A stretch of DNA of 64,000 bases, taken from positions 19,768-83,767 of the forward strand of contig WEDG01001557.1 in NCBI GenBank assembly GCA_017591395.1, read 5' to 3'. Shown here piece after piece: positions 46,168 through 55,821 of this stretch. Made by a program: the position numbers and the translations under genes. How positions within the stretch are numbered: position 1 is the stretch's first letter; each line of letters begins with the position of its first letter. The notes under the pieces are model-generated. The model searched no databases, was not told the origin of the DNA, and saw only the letters and a list, made by a program, of their open reading frames with translations. The DNA comes from Schistocephalus solidus (taxonomy: Eukaryota > Platyhelminthes > Cestoda > Diphyllobothriidea > Diphyllobothriidae).

Positions 46168-46823
46168 GATGTTGCTATCAACCGGTTATATCGATAGGCA
46201 ACTTTTAGATCGTCAGCGTACATAAAGGGCCTACCATACTGAAAACAATCAGGAACATCGTTGACAAAGAGGCAAAATAGAAGCGGGCTGAGCACGCTGC
46301 CCTGAATAACTCCGCTCCTCACATGCGTGGGGTTGAAGATAACATCAGAAATTTTAACCCGTTGTGTGCGAGCGTTCAAATAGGAAAATATTAAGTTCAG
46401 AAGCTTGTTACCTATGCCGAAGGAGGCAAGTTTCAGCAGTAGGAGATCATGGTCAACACGATCAAAAGCCTTAGTGAAATCGAAGTAAACGGTGTAAATT
46501 GCAAAACCGCTGTCTTTAGATTGTAGCACATGATCAAAGAAAGAGAGCTGGCAAGTGTCACAAGACATTTTTTCGAGAAAACCATGCTGAGCCGCATTAA
46601 GTAGGTTATTCTCTCTTAGGTGACACATCATCTTGTCTTTGATCAAGGTCTCGAAGATCTTCGAGACTGCTGGTAGTGTATTTATTGGCCTAAAGTCGTC
46701 AAATGACGTAGGTCGGCCGTGTTTCGGAATAGGCAGTATGTGCGATTCCTTCCATAAAATAGGGAAAGTTTCACTTTCAAGAGCAAGATTAAATATCTTA
46801 TACAGAAGGGACGGAAAAATACT
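46152..46823 (-). pseudogene. Reverse transcriptase of CR1-like family B
   Basis: The open frame extends to 47051, but residues before about 76 belong to family A, so it is a chance fusion across the insertion boundary. The family B part shows SHILPIPKHGRPTSFDDFRP, INTLPAVSKIFETLIKDKM, AAQHGFLEKMSCDTCQLSFF, motif A VYFDFTKAFDRVDHDLL, motif B SGVIQGSVLSPLLFCLFVND and motif C FMYADDLKVAYRYN. All catalytic Asp residues are kept. The frame stops at 46152 and goes on in another frame. Confidence 0.85.
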
Positions 46824-47277
46824 GGAGATACTGGATCCAGGAAGAGAAAATAGTATTCGAGTAAAAACCCTCTGAACTTGTTCAATCTTACTGCGGTCAG
46901 AGGCGTTCATCAGCCCAAAGAGGGGACAGCAGTATTCTAGGATAGGAAGAACAAACATGCGGTACAGGTTAAACTTTTTTTTCCGGAAGGAAAAAATTAT
47001 GTGATATAAAACAACATACCTGTGCAGCCTTTGCAGAAATTCAATCTGCATGAGGCGATCATGCTAGCTTATTCGTGTAACTTAGACCTAAGTCTTTTAT
47101 GATTGATCGTTCTAAAAGTGTACTATTTTGAAATACGAGGGGTCCAGGAAACTTGACGGGGCCAAAACACATAAAACTACTCTTGGATGAAGAAAACTAC
47201 ATCTGCCTAGTATAGCTCCAACGTGAGAGCATAAGTAGATCAGTGTTGATTTTATCAACGCAACTATTGGCAGTGTC

Positions 47278-47849
47278 TTAAGAAAATGAATAAATGCACT
47301 TGAGATCGTCAGCGTAAACGAAATTTTGTAAATTTGTGAGTAAAGCTGAAATTTTGTTTATGTACAGAGTAAAGAAAAGGGGACCTAGAACCGTGCCTTG
47401 AAAAACGCCACTCGTGATCGGTTGAGGCGTCGAGTAGCTATTACCTACTAAGACCTTCTGGCTGCGGTTAGACAAGTAGGAACCAATGAAGTCAAGGAGA
47501 GGAGGCTGGATGCCGAGGGCTTCCAGTTTCACCAGAAGACGTCTGTGCGGTACATTGACAAAGGCTTTGCTCAGGTCAAAGTAGATCACAACCACTGTCT
47601 GTTGCTCATTACGAAGGGAAGTGACGAGGTTAAGAAAAGCTAAGTGACACACTTCGCATGATCTCCAGGTAGAAAACCATATTGCGAGTCACTTAAGAGC
47701 TTATTTTCTAAGCAAAAGTCAAGAATTTGGTTAAAAATAATTTTTTCAAGAAGTTTAGCTAGAGCAGGGGTTTTGTGAATGCCTCGATAATTATTTACGT
47801 GCGAACGAGATCCTGACTTGAAGACAGGACGAATAATAGATGTCTTCAT
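47278..47849 (-). pseudogene. Reverse transcriptase of CR1-like family A
   Basis: Two frames: 47849-47640 (TSIIRPVFKSGSRSHVNNYR, then ALAKLLEKIIFNQILDF and LLSDSQYGFLPGD) and 47652-47278 (VVVIYFDLSKAFVNVPHRRL with motif A Asp, SGVFQGTVLGPLFFTLYINK motif B, NFVYADDLKC motif C). A one-base difference near 47850 separates it from the upstream LLNGFFPDS. Catalytic residues are retained, but the frame is broken. Confidence 0.8.
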
Positions 47850-47960
47850 GAGTCAGGAAAGAATCCGTTTAAAAGATAAACTGCAGTCATTTTTAACCAA
47901 TACTCATCCGTGCGCTCACGAGACTTCTTTTGTTTGACGCACTTAGACGGGCTGTAAAAC

Positions 47961-48300
47961 TCAACCAGCCATTGCGTAAAAGCCCCAAAACAGTTAGCTA
48001 TCAGGGTCGGATAGTCTACATGAGATGAAAGAGGAATACACAAGGGAGACCCACACCAACGCATTCCTAACAGAACCATATCAAACGTACTTGAATCTGT
48101 CAGGCTGGGCTACTATCAGTGACTTCAAAGTTTGTAAACTAGTAGGATAACTCCGATAAAATTAATTAATTTGAAATGATTAGAGGTCAGAGAGCTAGGC
48201 TCATCGATTCATTCTCGAGGTGGCTGTGCTGACTCCCCAACAAATGAGAGATCCAAGCTGCTGAAATAGTAACTGGGTGCATGTAGTGAGGACCAGGCCC
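47961..48300. other. Spacer between inverted CR1 elements
   Basis: Part of a minus frame (48079-47846) whose N-terminal half is not recognised; it may still be family A. Nothing else supported. Confidence 0.35.
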
Positions 48301-48519
48301 ATTAGCTAGTGGTAGTGCTCAGTTCCTCTGTCTGTCATTTCCACCTTCATGTTTTACTGTCCTTTATCCACATCAGTCACGTGCTATCCCACAACCTTTT
48401 TTCCAGAACAGGGCGAGAGCACCCGTCCCCTATGTTCAGTGGCCCGCAAACCACTGGACAACATAACCGCCCTCCCTCAAAAACAACCAGATTAACCACC
48501 TAAACTGTCCGCTCTAAAT

Positions 48520-49000
48520 TCCAGATCCTTGATCAATAAAATGCCCCTGCTTCAGACTCTAGTCTTCTTCCACTGTCCAGATATTGTTGTAGAAACTGAA
48601 ACATGGGCAGCACCTTTCGTAGCCGACTTCGAACTCTCTCTTATAGGTTATAATTGTACTCGAAATGGTCGTCGCGACAGCCATGGTGGCAGAAGCTGTA
48701 TCTATGTTAAGCAAGCGCTGGCATTGCAGTCTTTAGACCATCCGCAATTTACCGAGGGAGAAGAGAGCTGTTGACTTCAAATAAGAACTCTTTACTCGTT
48801 GGCTGTGCCTATCGTCCGCATAATACCAGTGAGGATTACGATCTTCGTCTCTCACAAGCATTTCACGCCGCAGCTGACTTAAATTTTAAGTATTGCTTAA
48901 TTGCAGGTGATTTCAACCTTCCTGAAATTCGATGGTTTCCAGTCCCTTCCGGCCCCACACTGTTCCCTACCCCGAGGATCAAGCATACTTATTCTTATCT
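48520..49000 (+). pseudogene. Apurinic-type endonuclease domain of CR1-like family B
   Basis: Two frames. The first: INKMPLLQTLVFFHCPDIVV ETETW, the usual S-(L/I)-x-NK and D-I-(V/I)-x-x-TETW motifs with the metal-binding Glu. The second: SLLVGCAYRPHNTSEDYDLR, then CLIAGDFNLPEIRW, the GDFN motif. The catalytic histidine end is not recognisable. The enzyme would nick target DNA; this one is broken by a stop at 48772 and a frameshift. Confidence 0.75.
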
Positions 49001-49532
49001 TCTGTAGAGGTTTCTTGCCCTTGAAAGTGACATCTGTAGGCCCACTTGGGAGCTCAGACCACTAAATTGTTGTTTATTAACTAAAATTCGAAACCAATGA
49101 AATGTTTTCCAAAAAATATAGCTTTTTATTTGATTTGCGATCAGCCATTTCAAGGAAATTATTGATAATTCTTAATTCGCCCGACTGGTCTGATTTTTTT
49201 CTACGTCAGAATGTGAAAACCTGTACCGGTATGCTGTAAGACGTTTTGGATCCACTTATTTCTCGTTTTGTTTCCCTTAAGAAATTAATTAAAGTCACGG
49301 ATGAGGTTAAATGTCGCAAATGTCGTTAAATGTCGCAAAACTTTTTCCCCGCGTAATAAGAACCCATAGAAAAACATGACATCCAGTCCTTCGAGATGCC
49401 GTTGGCAATCCTATAGTCAAAGACAAATTAACGGCTGATAGTTTTAACGTTTTCTTGTTCAGAACATTTATTTAAAATTCGGCCGCTCCACTTCCGACCA
49501 TCCAGGGTTAAACCAGTGCCGTCCTCGAAACC

Positions 49533-50280
49533 ATGACTTTTACTCTCTGGGCTGTAACCACAGCCGTTCGCCGTTTTCGTCAATATCATAGTCCTGGACC
49601 AGATGGCGTACCGGTCAATATTATAAAGGCGGATGCTAAGGATATTTTCCCACCCCTTCTGTTTAAAATATTTAATCTAGCTCTGGAAAGTGAAACCTTT
49701 CCCAGTGTGTGGAAGGAATCGCACATTCTACCTATCCCCAAACATGGCCAATCGACGTCGTTTGAGGATTTTCGGCCAATAAACACACTGTCCGCAGCTT
49801 CGAAAATCTTGGAGACCGTGATCAACGATAAGACGATGTATCACTTAACTGAGAATAACCTACTGAGTGCGGCCCAGGATGGGTTCCTCAAAACAAGTTC
49901 GTGAGATACCAGTCAGCTATCTTTCTTTGATCACGTTAAACAATCTAGGGACAATGGTTTTGCAATTTATATAGTCCATTTTGATTTCACTAAGGCCTTT
50001 GATCGTGTTAACCATGCCCTTCTTCTCCTAAAACTCTTTTCTTTCGGTATATGTCGTAAACTTCGGCACTTGATATCTTCTTACCTGAGTTCTCGCAGCA
50101 ACATGTTAAGATCTCCAATGTTATCTCAAACTCGGCACGTGTGAGGAGTGGAGTTATTCAGGGTAGTGTGCTTGGCCCGTTTTTATTTTATCTTTTTGTC
50201 AATGATGTACCTGGTTTATTTCGGAATGGTAGGCCCTTTATGTATGCCGACGATTTAAAAGTTGCCTTTCGATAAAAGCC
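49533..50280 (+). pseudogene. Reverse transcriptase of CR1-like family B (plus copy)
   Basis: Frame 49533-49904 has HSPGPDGVPVNIIK, LLFKIFNLALESETFPSVWK and FRPINTLSAASKILETVIND. It breaks at 49904; further frames give VHFDFTKAFDRVNHALLLL (motif A), RSGVIQGSVLGPFLFYLFVN (motif B) and FMYADDLKVAF (motif C, about 50235-50270). A stop follows shortly. Confidence 0.8.
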
Positions 50281-50387
50281 GGCAGACCACGACACCGTGC
50301 TTGATCTATTAAAAAAATGATCTCGAGGCCTTTGCCCAGTGGTGCTGCACATGGAGCCTTTCCCTTTCTTGGCACAAATGTTCCGTT

Positions 50388-50966
50388 ATGGTTGTTGGCG
50401 ACGACTATCAGCCTCAAATAAGCAAAGATGGCCAGTACCTAAATTTTCCTGGTATTGTTAAGGAACTGGGCATATTATATTCCAACGGTGTTAATCTTTC
50501 AGAGCATTGCGTCCCGATTGTCTCTAAAGCACGTAGAACTACCGTGTTTATCCTCCGAAATTTTAAGACTATTGATATGAGACTCCACCTTTATAAAATG
50601 TATGTTAGGTCGGGCCTGGATTACTGCTCGTTTCTATTAAGCCTTCTGTGTGCTAGTAAACAAAAGAAAATAGAATCGGTCCAACACTTCTTTACAAAAA
50701 GAGTTTTATCGTCAGAGCACCGTAACCTGACGTATCAAGAACGCTGCGGGCTTATAAAAATTGATCCCTTATGGTTTCGTCGATTACAGAAGGGACTCTT
50801 TTTACTGTCTAAGCTTTTGAATAGTCGTACATTTAATCCCCTTACCACTGTAAGGCAGCTTGACCAGCCTCGACGCAGCAGTCATCGCAATGTCTTTTTA
50901 TTTCTTCCATTAGCTCGCACAGTTAAGTATCATCGATTATTTTCGGTAAAAGCCATAGCCATATGA
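50388..50966 (+). pseudogene. C-terminal region of CR1-like family B (plus copy)
   Basis: 192 codons: EHCVPIVSKARRTTVFILRN, MYVRSGLDYCSFLLSLLCAS, KKIESVQHFFTKRVLSSEHR and FLFLPLARTVKYHRLFSVKA. A TGA (50964-50966) replaces the conserved Trp of WNKLP; the next residues NKLPTSPDVSAVA are still readable, so the stop is a late mutation. Confidence 0.8.
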
Positions 50967-51010
50967 AATAAACTTCCAACGAGTCCAGACGTTTCTGCCG
51001 TGGCAGTGGG

Positions 51011-52469
51011 TCTTTCGGCCTCATAACCCGGTGCCTGATGTTTGCCTCCGGTCTGTGTGCAATTCAATGTCCGAGTGCTGTGAGAAGGCGGCTGGTGGCC
51101 ATTAACGGCGCGGATACGGTCCGACAAGCAATAATCACATCAACTACAACCCTAACGATGAACACCAAGAAGGACTGCGAAATATAGTAGACGTTTGGTT
51201 GCCTGGTCACCGTGCCCTACAAAAACTGCGCATCATATGACCCCTAATACAACATCAGGCTAATAAAACTCTTGTTCTAGTGATCACGTCTCCTTATTCA
51301 CGAAACACATGTCCTGCCCACGCCAGACAACTGGTGGTGCGCCATATGCTAGAAAAGATGAACATCCCCGATATCTGACCCAAAAATCAATCCAAACATT
51401 AACCACCAAGATAATATTACCTGAACTCTAACCTTAACTCCCTAAACACAATCCCAACCTTAAACAATGCTAGTAGGGTAAGACTGGTAGTAAAGTTAAC
51501 TATATAAGCAGGTTAAGTGTGAGACATGGAGAGAAGGTCAGATTTACGTGCAAGCTCCTCGAACCGCATAGTTCCTTTCGTAATCTGTTAACGGCAAATG
51601 GTAAGGAAAAATGGCTACTGAAATATAGTAAATAGACATGGTCTGCAAAGAAGATTAGATGGACCGTAAATGATACCCTCACCCACACAAGGAAATATTA
51701 TTACTACAAATGCTCTGCAAGATCCACTTGAGAAATCCACTCAGCTACCTTAGCATGAACTTTTTGGACAGAAGCACGATCGTGCGACTTGTCTAAAATT
51801 CTAATATTATATAAGAAACCTTGACGAATTATGAGGCGCCAGTTAAAAAAAAGATCAATGAGAAGTACCGGTGTTAAAAACGGCAAGAAGGGTTTCCCGC
51901 GGCTGTTTCACAGAGATTTAGGACGATTTGTGTAAAAATCTCGACCACAGGGTAATAGAAGTGAAGATGCGCGTCTCCGGAAATAAATGAGAAGAAAAGG
52001 CAATGCCAGGGTCTATAGGTGTATTGTCCTGATGTTTCAAAAGCATACAAGCTTCCATCGTTGGAGGTGAGTATCGTACCGCGTCTCACAGTATTTATAG
52101 GGGATGGCAGCTATTTTTTTAACACAGTGTTGATTTACGGGGTTACCTTAACAATGTATACTGTAGGGAGGAGGGGGTGGGGAGTCCTTAATTGGCTTTG
52201 GCGTTCATCGATCGCATACACACAGGAAGCATCTCTGCAGTCTCCGGGACGAAGGAGGGGAGTGAGAGTAATTGCGGTTAATTGGCATGTCTGTCGTCGA
52301 GAGGCGGCGTTTGACCGTTGGCAGCTTTCGCCCACGTCCACATTGACCTAAATTGGCACCCTGGGTTGCTAGTCCTGTTTGTGTCCTTCTGACTGCATGT
52401 CTTTTTGTCTGTCAGGGGTAGTGGTTGATGTGACAGTATTGATGACTGCGCCTTCGTCGGCTCCAGATT
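51011..52469. other. No supported gene; short AACCTT-rich run inside
   Basis: 51395-51470 is a loose run of AACC/CCTTAA-type words. Frames on both strands are short and overlapping (52019-52351 the longest, 110 codons, no domain). 52140-52470 may be 3' flank of the Penelope-like fragment. Confidence 0.4.
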
Positions 52470-52543
52470 GTGGCGTGGTTACGTGCATGTCCGTCCTGGG
52501 TTCCCCCGTGGTTGGATTAACGTTTGGCCTAATTTCGTGTTTG

Positions 52544-53029
52544 CTATTTCGTTCGATGAGCTGGGCTCGGAGGGCTTGGTAGGATGCCGGAAGGGCGACA
52601 CAATGCTTGAGTTACGTAGACTCCGTGTGCCAGGCTTCGATCGTTTCCCTGGTTATGCGTTAATTTCCTCAACCAAGGATTTCGGTGTTCTGGAAGGCGA
52701 ACGTGTGCCCAGCGTTTGCACACTGTTCCGCCACCAGGGACAATGAGTCCATTCTCCTCACTGCTCACACGTGTTCGGTAACACGGGTCTGCAAACGTTT
52801 CCCTGTCTCCGATGAAGTTAACCTCATAGGAGTCACATGGGATGCGGCATATGACTTTTGACGGCTCACCTCGTGCAAGGGGGGTTTTCAGCCTCATGAC
52901 TAGATTCTGAATGATTAAATCCGGTCGATGGGCGATTCCGATCCCCAACGGTCTGAGGAGGCGTGAAACTGCCTCAGAGACGCCGTCAATGTATGGCAGC
53001 GCACACCAGACTTTTGGCTGTCCTTTCAC
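52544..53029 (-). pseudogene. Penelope-like connector and degenerate GIY-YIG endonuclease (minus copy)
   Basis: PKVWCALPYIDGVSEAVSRL is the conserved segment after RT. VICRIPCDSYEVNFIGDRET corresponds to the GIY-YIG start (usual form YRI-C-SC-x-YIGET). Later words are in another frame than in the plus copy, showing a frameshift. The domain normally nicks target DNA; here the core is damaged. Confidence 0.75.
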
Positions 53030-53101
53030 CGTATTTTGTCTTTGTTTGGCCTGCCTGCTGCGCTCGACGAAGCTACGAGGGTATCCGTTGGCTATGAAAA
53101 G

Positions 53102-53628
53102 TCACTGAAGGTAGCGAAGTTCTGCCCTTTTGTCGTTCGACTCACTGCAATCTGTTTCTGCCCTTCTGTATAGAGTTTGCACACAACTGCGTTTGTGGCA
53201 CAACGGGTGCATACTATGGTAAATTAAGATTTGGCGTGTGTTGGTCGCCTTCCTATTAACCGTCGTTTTTATGTACCCGTTGGCTTTTCGATGGAAAAGA
53301 ACGTTCAGGCATGGAAGCTGGTTGTTACTTTCGGCCTCCATTGTGAATTGGATGTCCGGGAAGACGGAATTCAGGACGCTGTGGAATTCTTTGATCATTT
53401 CTCGTTTGATGATGACGAAGGTATCGTCAACGTTTCGAGTCCAAAACGTTGGCCTGTAGTTTGCAAAAACCAGAGTTTCAAGCTTTTGGAGAACTGCCTC
53501 AGCGACGAAGCCCAAAGCGGGGATCCCATTGGTGTCTCTCTGATTCACTCGTTCATGCTCCCCTCGAAGGTTAAGTACGTCTTTAGACAGAATTTTAAGA
53601 ATTGGACAAGATGTGACCACTTCAGCGA
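53102..53628 (-). pseudogene. Penelope-like reverse transcriptase, C-terminal half
   Basis: Visible: DTNGIPALGFVAEAVLQKLE (the NG-x-x-MGSP-SG..AE region with the MGSP core lost), FWTRNVDDTFVIIKR (motif C, normally R-Y-VDD, here N-VDD), VFPDIQFTMEAESNNQLPCL followed by NVLFHRKANGYIKT, VNRKATNTRQILIYHSMHPL, CHKRSCVQTLYRRAETDCSE. These are the standard words of Penelope-like RT, which is related to telomerase RT. The frame ends with LRYLQ just before 53102. Incomplete, thus inactive. Confidence 0.85.
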
Positions 53629-54222
53629 CAGGCAGGCCAAACCAAGACAAAATCCGGTGACAGAACAGTCAAAAGTCTGACGTGCGCTGCCATACATTTA
53701 TGGCGTCTCTGAGGCATTTTCTCGACTCCGCAGACCGCTGAGGATCAGAATCGCCCATCAACCAGATGCAAACATTCGAAATCTAGTCAGGAGGCCAAAA
53801 ACCACCCTTCCACGAGCTGGGACGTCAAAATTCATCTACCGGATCAAATGGGACTCCTATGAAGTTAATTAGGTCGGAGAGACAGGGAAGCGTTTGCAGA
53901 CCTGTGTTACCGAAAACGTGTGGGGAGTGAGAAGAATGAACCCATCGTCCGTGGTGGCGGAACAGTGTGCAAACGCTGGGCACACGTTCGCCTTCCAGAA
54001 CGCCAAAATCCATGGTCGAGGAAATGATTGCGTAACCAGGGAAACAATCGAAGCCCGGCACACGGAGTCTACGTAACTCAAGCGTTGTGTCGCCTTTCCG
54101 GCAACCTACCAAGCCCTCCAGGCCCAGCTCATCGAACGGAAGAGCAAACACTAAATTAGGCCAAAAGTGGATCTAACCACGGGAGGAGCTAGGGCAGACA
54201 TGCACGTTAACACGTCAATATA
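53629..54222 (+). mobile_element. Penelope-like element fragment, inverted copy
   Basis: Inverted repeat of 52470-53040. Readable: ALPYIYGVSEAFSRLRRPLR, then FIYRIKWDSYEVN with a stop followed by VGETGKRLQTCVTENV (GIY-YIG core with Tyr, Gly and Arg positions), then EQCANAGHTFAFQNAKIHGR and TRETIEARHTEST. The last part is better preserved than in the minus copy. An in-frame TAG interrupts the YIG motif, so it is inactive. Confidence 0.8.
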
Positions 54223-54246
54223 TGCATACATATGAGGACACATATC

Positions 54247-54805
54247 CGGTATAAAGTCTTTGCCATATAAGATTCATACTACTTGTAGTACTACTTGTTT
54301 TTTGAATGGGCATTACGTGATTATTCCACAGTGGTTTATTGTCTTCGACCCAAATGTTAATTGAAATTTCGGGTCTGACCTTAAAAAATCATGTCCGAAT
54401 CACCTGACTCCATGTTCTGCACTTAAAAATTTCAGAAATTATTTACCTGATTATTCTCCGGAGTCCATATACCAGAAACCGCATAGAGAACGCTGGGGGA
54501 CACACTGAGGAGCCGAACCCCTCGTTGTTGTGTCGCACAGCCGCAGAAACATCGGCAAAACACGTGTCCGGGCTTTAAGCTATTATCTATGTCGGAAGTA
54601 CGGTATAACATCATTACCATATAAGATTCATACTTCTTGTAGTACTACTTGTTTGTAGAATGGGCATTACGTGGCTATTCGACAGTGGTTGATTATCTTC
54701 GACTCAAATGTTCATTGAAATTTCGGGTCTGACCTTAAAAAGTTATGTCAGAATCACATGGCTCCATGTGCTGCAATTAATAATTTCAGAAAATTATTTA
54801 CCCGA
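54247..54805 (+). repeat. Direct repeat flanking hammerhead relic (possible Penelope terminal repeat)
   Basis: 54247-54449 and 54602-54805 are about 85-90% alike (shared ATATAAGATTCATACT, TTGTAGTACTACTTG, GAATGGGCATTACGTG, GAAATTTCGGGTCTGACC) with an offset of 354 bp. The sequence between them (54450-54601) is the hammerhead-type repeat also found at 6.0 kb. Penelope-like elements often have such tandem or inverted terminal repeats; the link to the coding fragment just upstream is inferred from position. Confidence 0.6.
54501..54573 (+). ncRNA. Hammerhead ribozyme relic (Penelope-associated type)
   Basis: CTGAGGA (54505-54511) is a valid CUGANGA core. Stem II is perfect over five pairs (GCCGA 54512-54516 with TCGGC 54552-54556). 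The GAA box is AAA (54557-54559), stem III ACACGTGT is intact (54560-54567), and C54568 follows. Stem I is broken. The G12 change should abolish cleavage. Confidence 0.6.

Positions 54806-54806
<1 letters not shown>

Positions 54807-54843
<37 letters not shown>
54807..54843. repeat. (TA)n microsatellite at edge of the large array
   Basis: 37-bp TA run ending TATGAAATGG, which in other array units reads CATATGATGGAATGG. The microsatellite therefore grew inside the first unit. Confidence 0.85.
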
Positions 54844-54848
<5 letters not shown>

Positions 54849-55172
54849 GGAAACGACAAAGACAAGGGAGACCGGAATGGCCATTTTTGGCTTATTAGCC
54901 GTCATCAGCCAGTCATACCCAATCCCAAGTATGGCACACATGATATTCGAACCCGCGACCTTTGGTATTTGAGTCGAATGCTCTACCATTAAGCAACGGG
55001 CTCATTGTTTTGTCAGTTTTGATCGGGAATAAGATGATAGTGTGGGGCTCACCCATCTGCTTTAAGGAAATTGTATGTTCCGTTGAGCCCTAGATCTCAG
55101 ACTAGAGCTATTGCCGGCGGTCGCATAGCGACGTTTAGCATATGATGAAACGGAACCGACAAAGACAAGGGA

Positions 55173-55217
55173 GACCAGAATGGCCATTTCTGGCTTATTA
55201 GCCGTCATCAGCCAGTC
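55173..55217 (-). ncRNA. Candidate hammerhead ribozyme, array unit 2
   Basis: Minus strand: GACTGG, CTGATGA, stem II GGCT/AGCC, GAA, ATGGCCAT, T, CTGGTC. Stem I keeps six pairs through two G-U wobbles where others have C-G, that is, a compensated change. Confidence 0.6.
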
Positions 55218-55776
55218 ATACCCAATCCCAAGTGGGGCACACCTGGGATTCAAACCCGCGACCTTTGGTATTTAAGTCGAATGATCTACCATTGAGATCT
55301 GGGCTCGTTGTTTTCTCGATTGTGATCGGGAAAATGATGATATTATGGGGCTCACCGATCTGCTTAAGGAAAATGTATGTTCCGTTGTGCCCTGGAACTC
55401 AGACTAGAGCTCTCGCATGCGGTCTCATGGCGACGTGTAGCATATGCTAAAGAGAAACCGACAAAGGCAAGGGAGACTGGAATGGCAATTTTTAGCTTAT
55501 TAACCGTCATTAGCCAGTCATAGCCAATCCCAAGGGTGGAACTCCTGGGATTCGATGCCGCAACCTTTGGTATTTCAGTCGAACGCTCTACCATTGAGCC
55601 ACGGGCTCGTTGCTTTGTTGGTTACGAACGGGAATATGATGATAGTGTGCGGCTCATCGATCTGCTTAAGTAACAATTTTGTTCCATTGTGCCCTGGAGC
55701 TCAGACTAGAGCCTTAGCAGGCGGTCGCATAGTGACGTGTAGCATATGATGGAATAGAACCGACAATGACAAGGCA

Positions 55777-55821
55777 AACCGGAATGGCCCTTTCTGGCTT
55801 ATTAGCCGTCATCAGCCAGTC
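55777..55821 (-). ncRNA. Candidate hammerhead ribozyme, array unit 4
   Basis: Core CTGATGA and GAA intact; stem I GACTGG with CCGGTT (six pairs, two of them G-U); stem III AGGGCCAT is less symmetric. Confidence 0.55.

Larger units (their letters stand above)
45007..46823 (-). mobile_element. CR1-like retrotransposon family B, nested insertion
   Basis: A 5'-truncated CR1 element inserted into family A. It begins within the RT (SIFPSLLYKIFNLALESETF), runs through motif C YADDLKV to a C-terminal WNKLP segment, and ends in a tail of AATAA/AAAAT repeats (45042-45007). Family A sequence on the two sides is contiguous when compared with the copy at 37.3-38.6 kb. The copy at 49.5-51.0 kb is the same family on the opposite strand. 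Confidence 0.8.
44060..47960 (-). mobile_element. CR1-like retrotransposon family A, interrupted by family B
   Basis: The element reads from about 47960 to 46824, is interrupted by another CR1 (46823-45007), and resumes at 45006 down to a 3' UTR ending near 44060. The RT part is at 47849-47278; connection words RMFVLPILEYCCPLFGLMNA (about 46970-46910) and SDRSKIEQVQRVFTRIL precede the break; DRCQLANIKLLWVRRLEAGL continues after it (45000-44945); the last segment SQFFASKYAFIWNNLPPQIR is at 44810-44750. The 5' end, with the endonuclease, is absent or unrecognisable. Confidence 0.75.
48301..51010 (+). mobile_element. CR1-like retrotransposon family B, nearly full-length coding relic
   Basis: Plus strand, from an endonuclease domain (48520-49000) through a degenerate linker (49010-49530) and RT (49533-50280) to the C-terminal region (50290-51000). 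Numerous stops and frameshifts. It is closely related to the minus-strand copy at 45007-46823 (compare SHILPIPKHGQSTSFEDFRP here). After about 51010 homology ends without the AATAA tail of the other copy. Confidence 0.8.
52470..53628 (-). mobile_element. Penelope-like element fragment (RT C-terminal half and GIY-YIG endonuclease)
   Basis: Reading down the minus strand: the RT part from motif B onward, then the ALPYIDGVSEAVSRLLRPLG connector, then a degenerate GIY-YIG endonuclease, then non-coding DNA. The 5' end is cut within RT. It meets a second, oppositely oriented fragment head to head at about 53628. The 52470-53040 part is an inverted repeat of 53629-54222. Confidence 0.8.
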
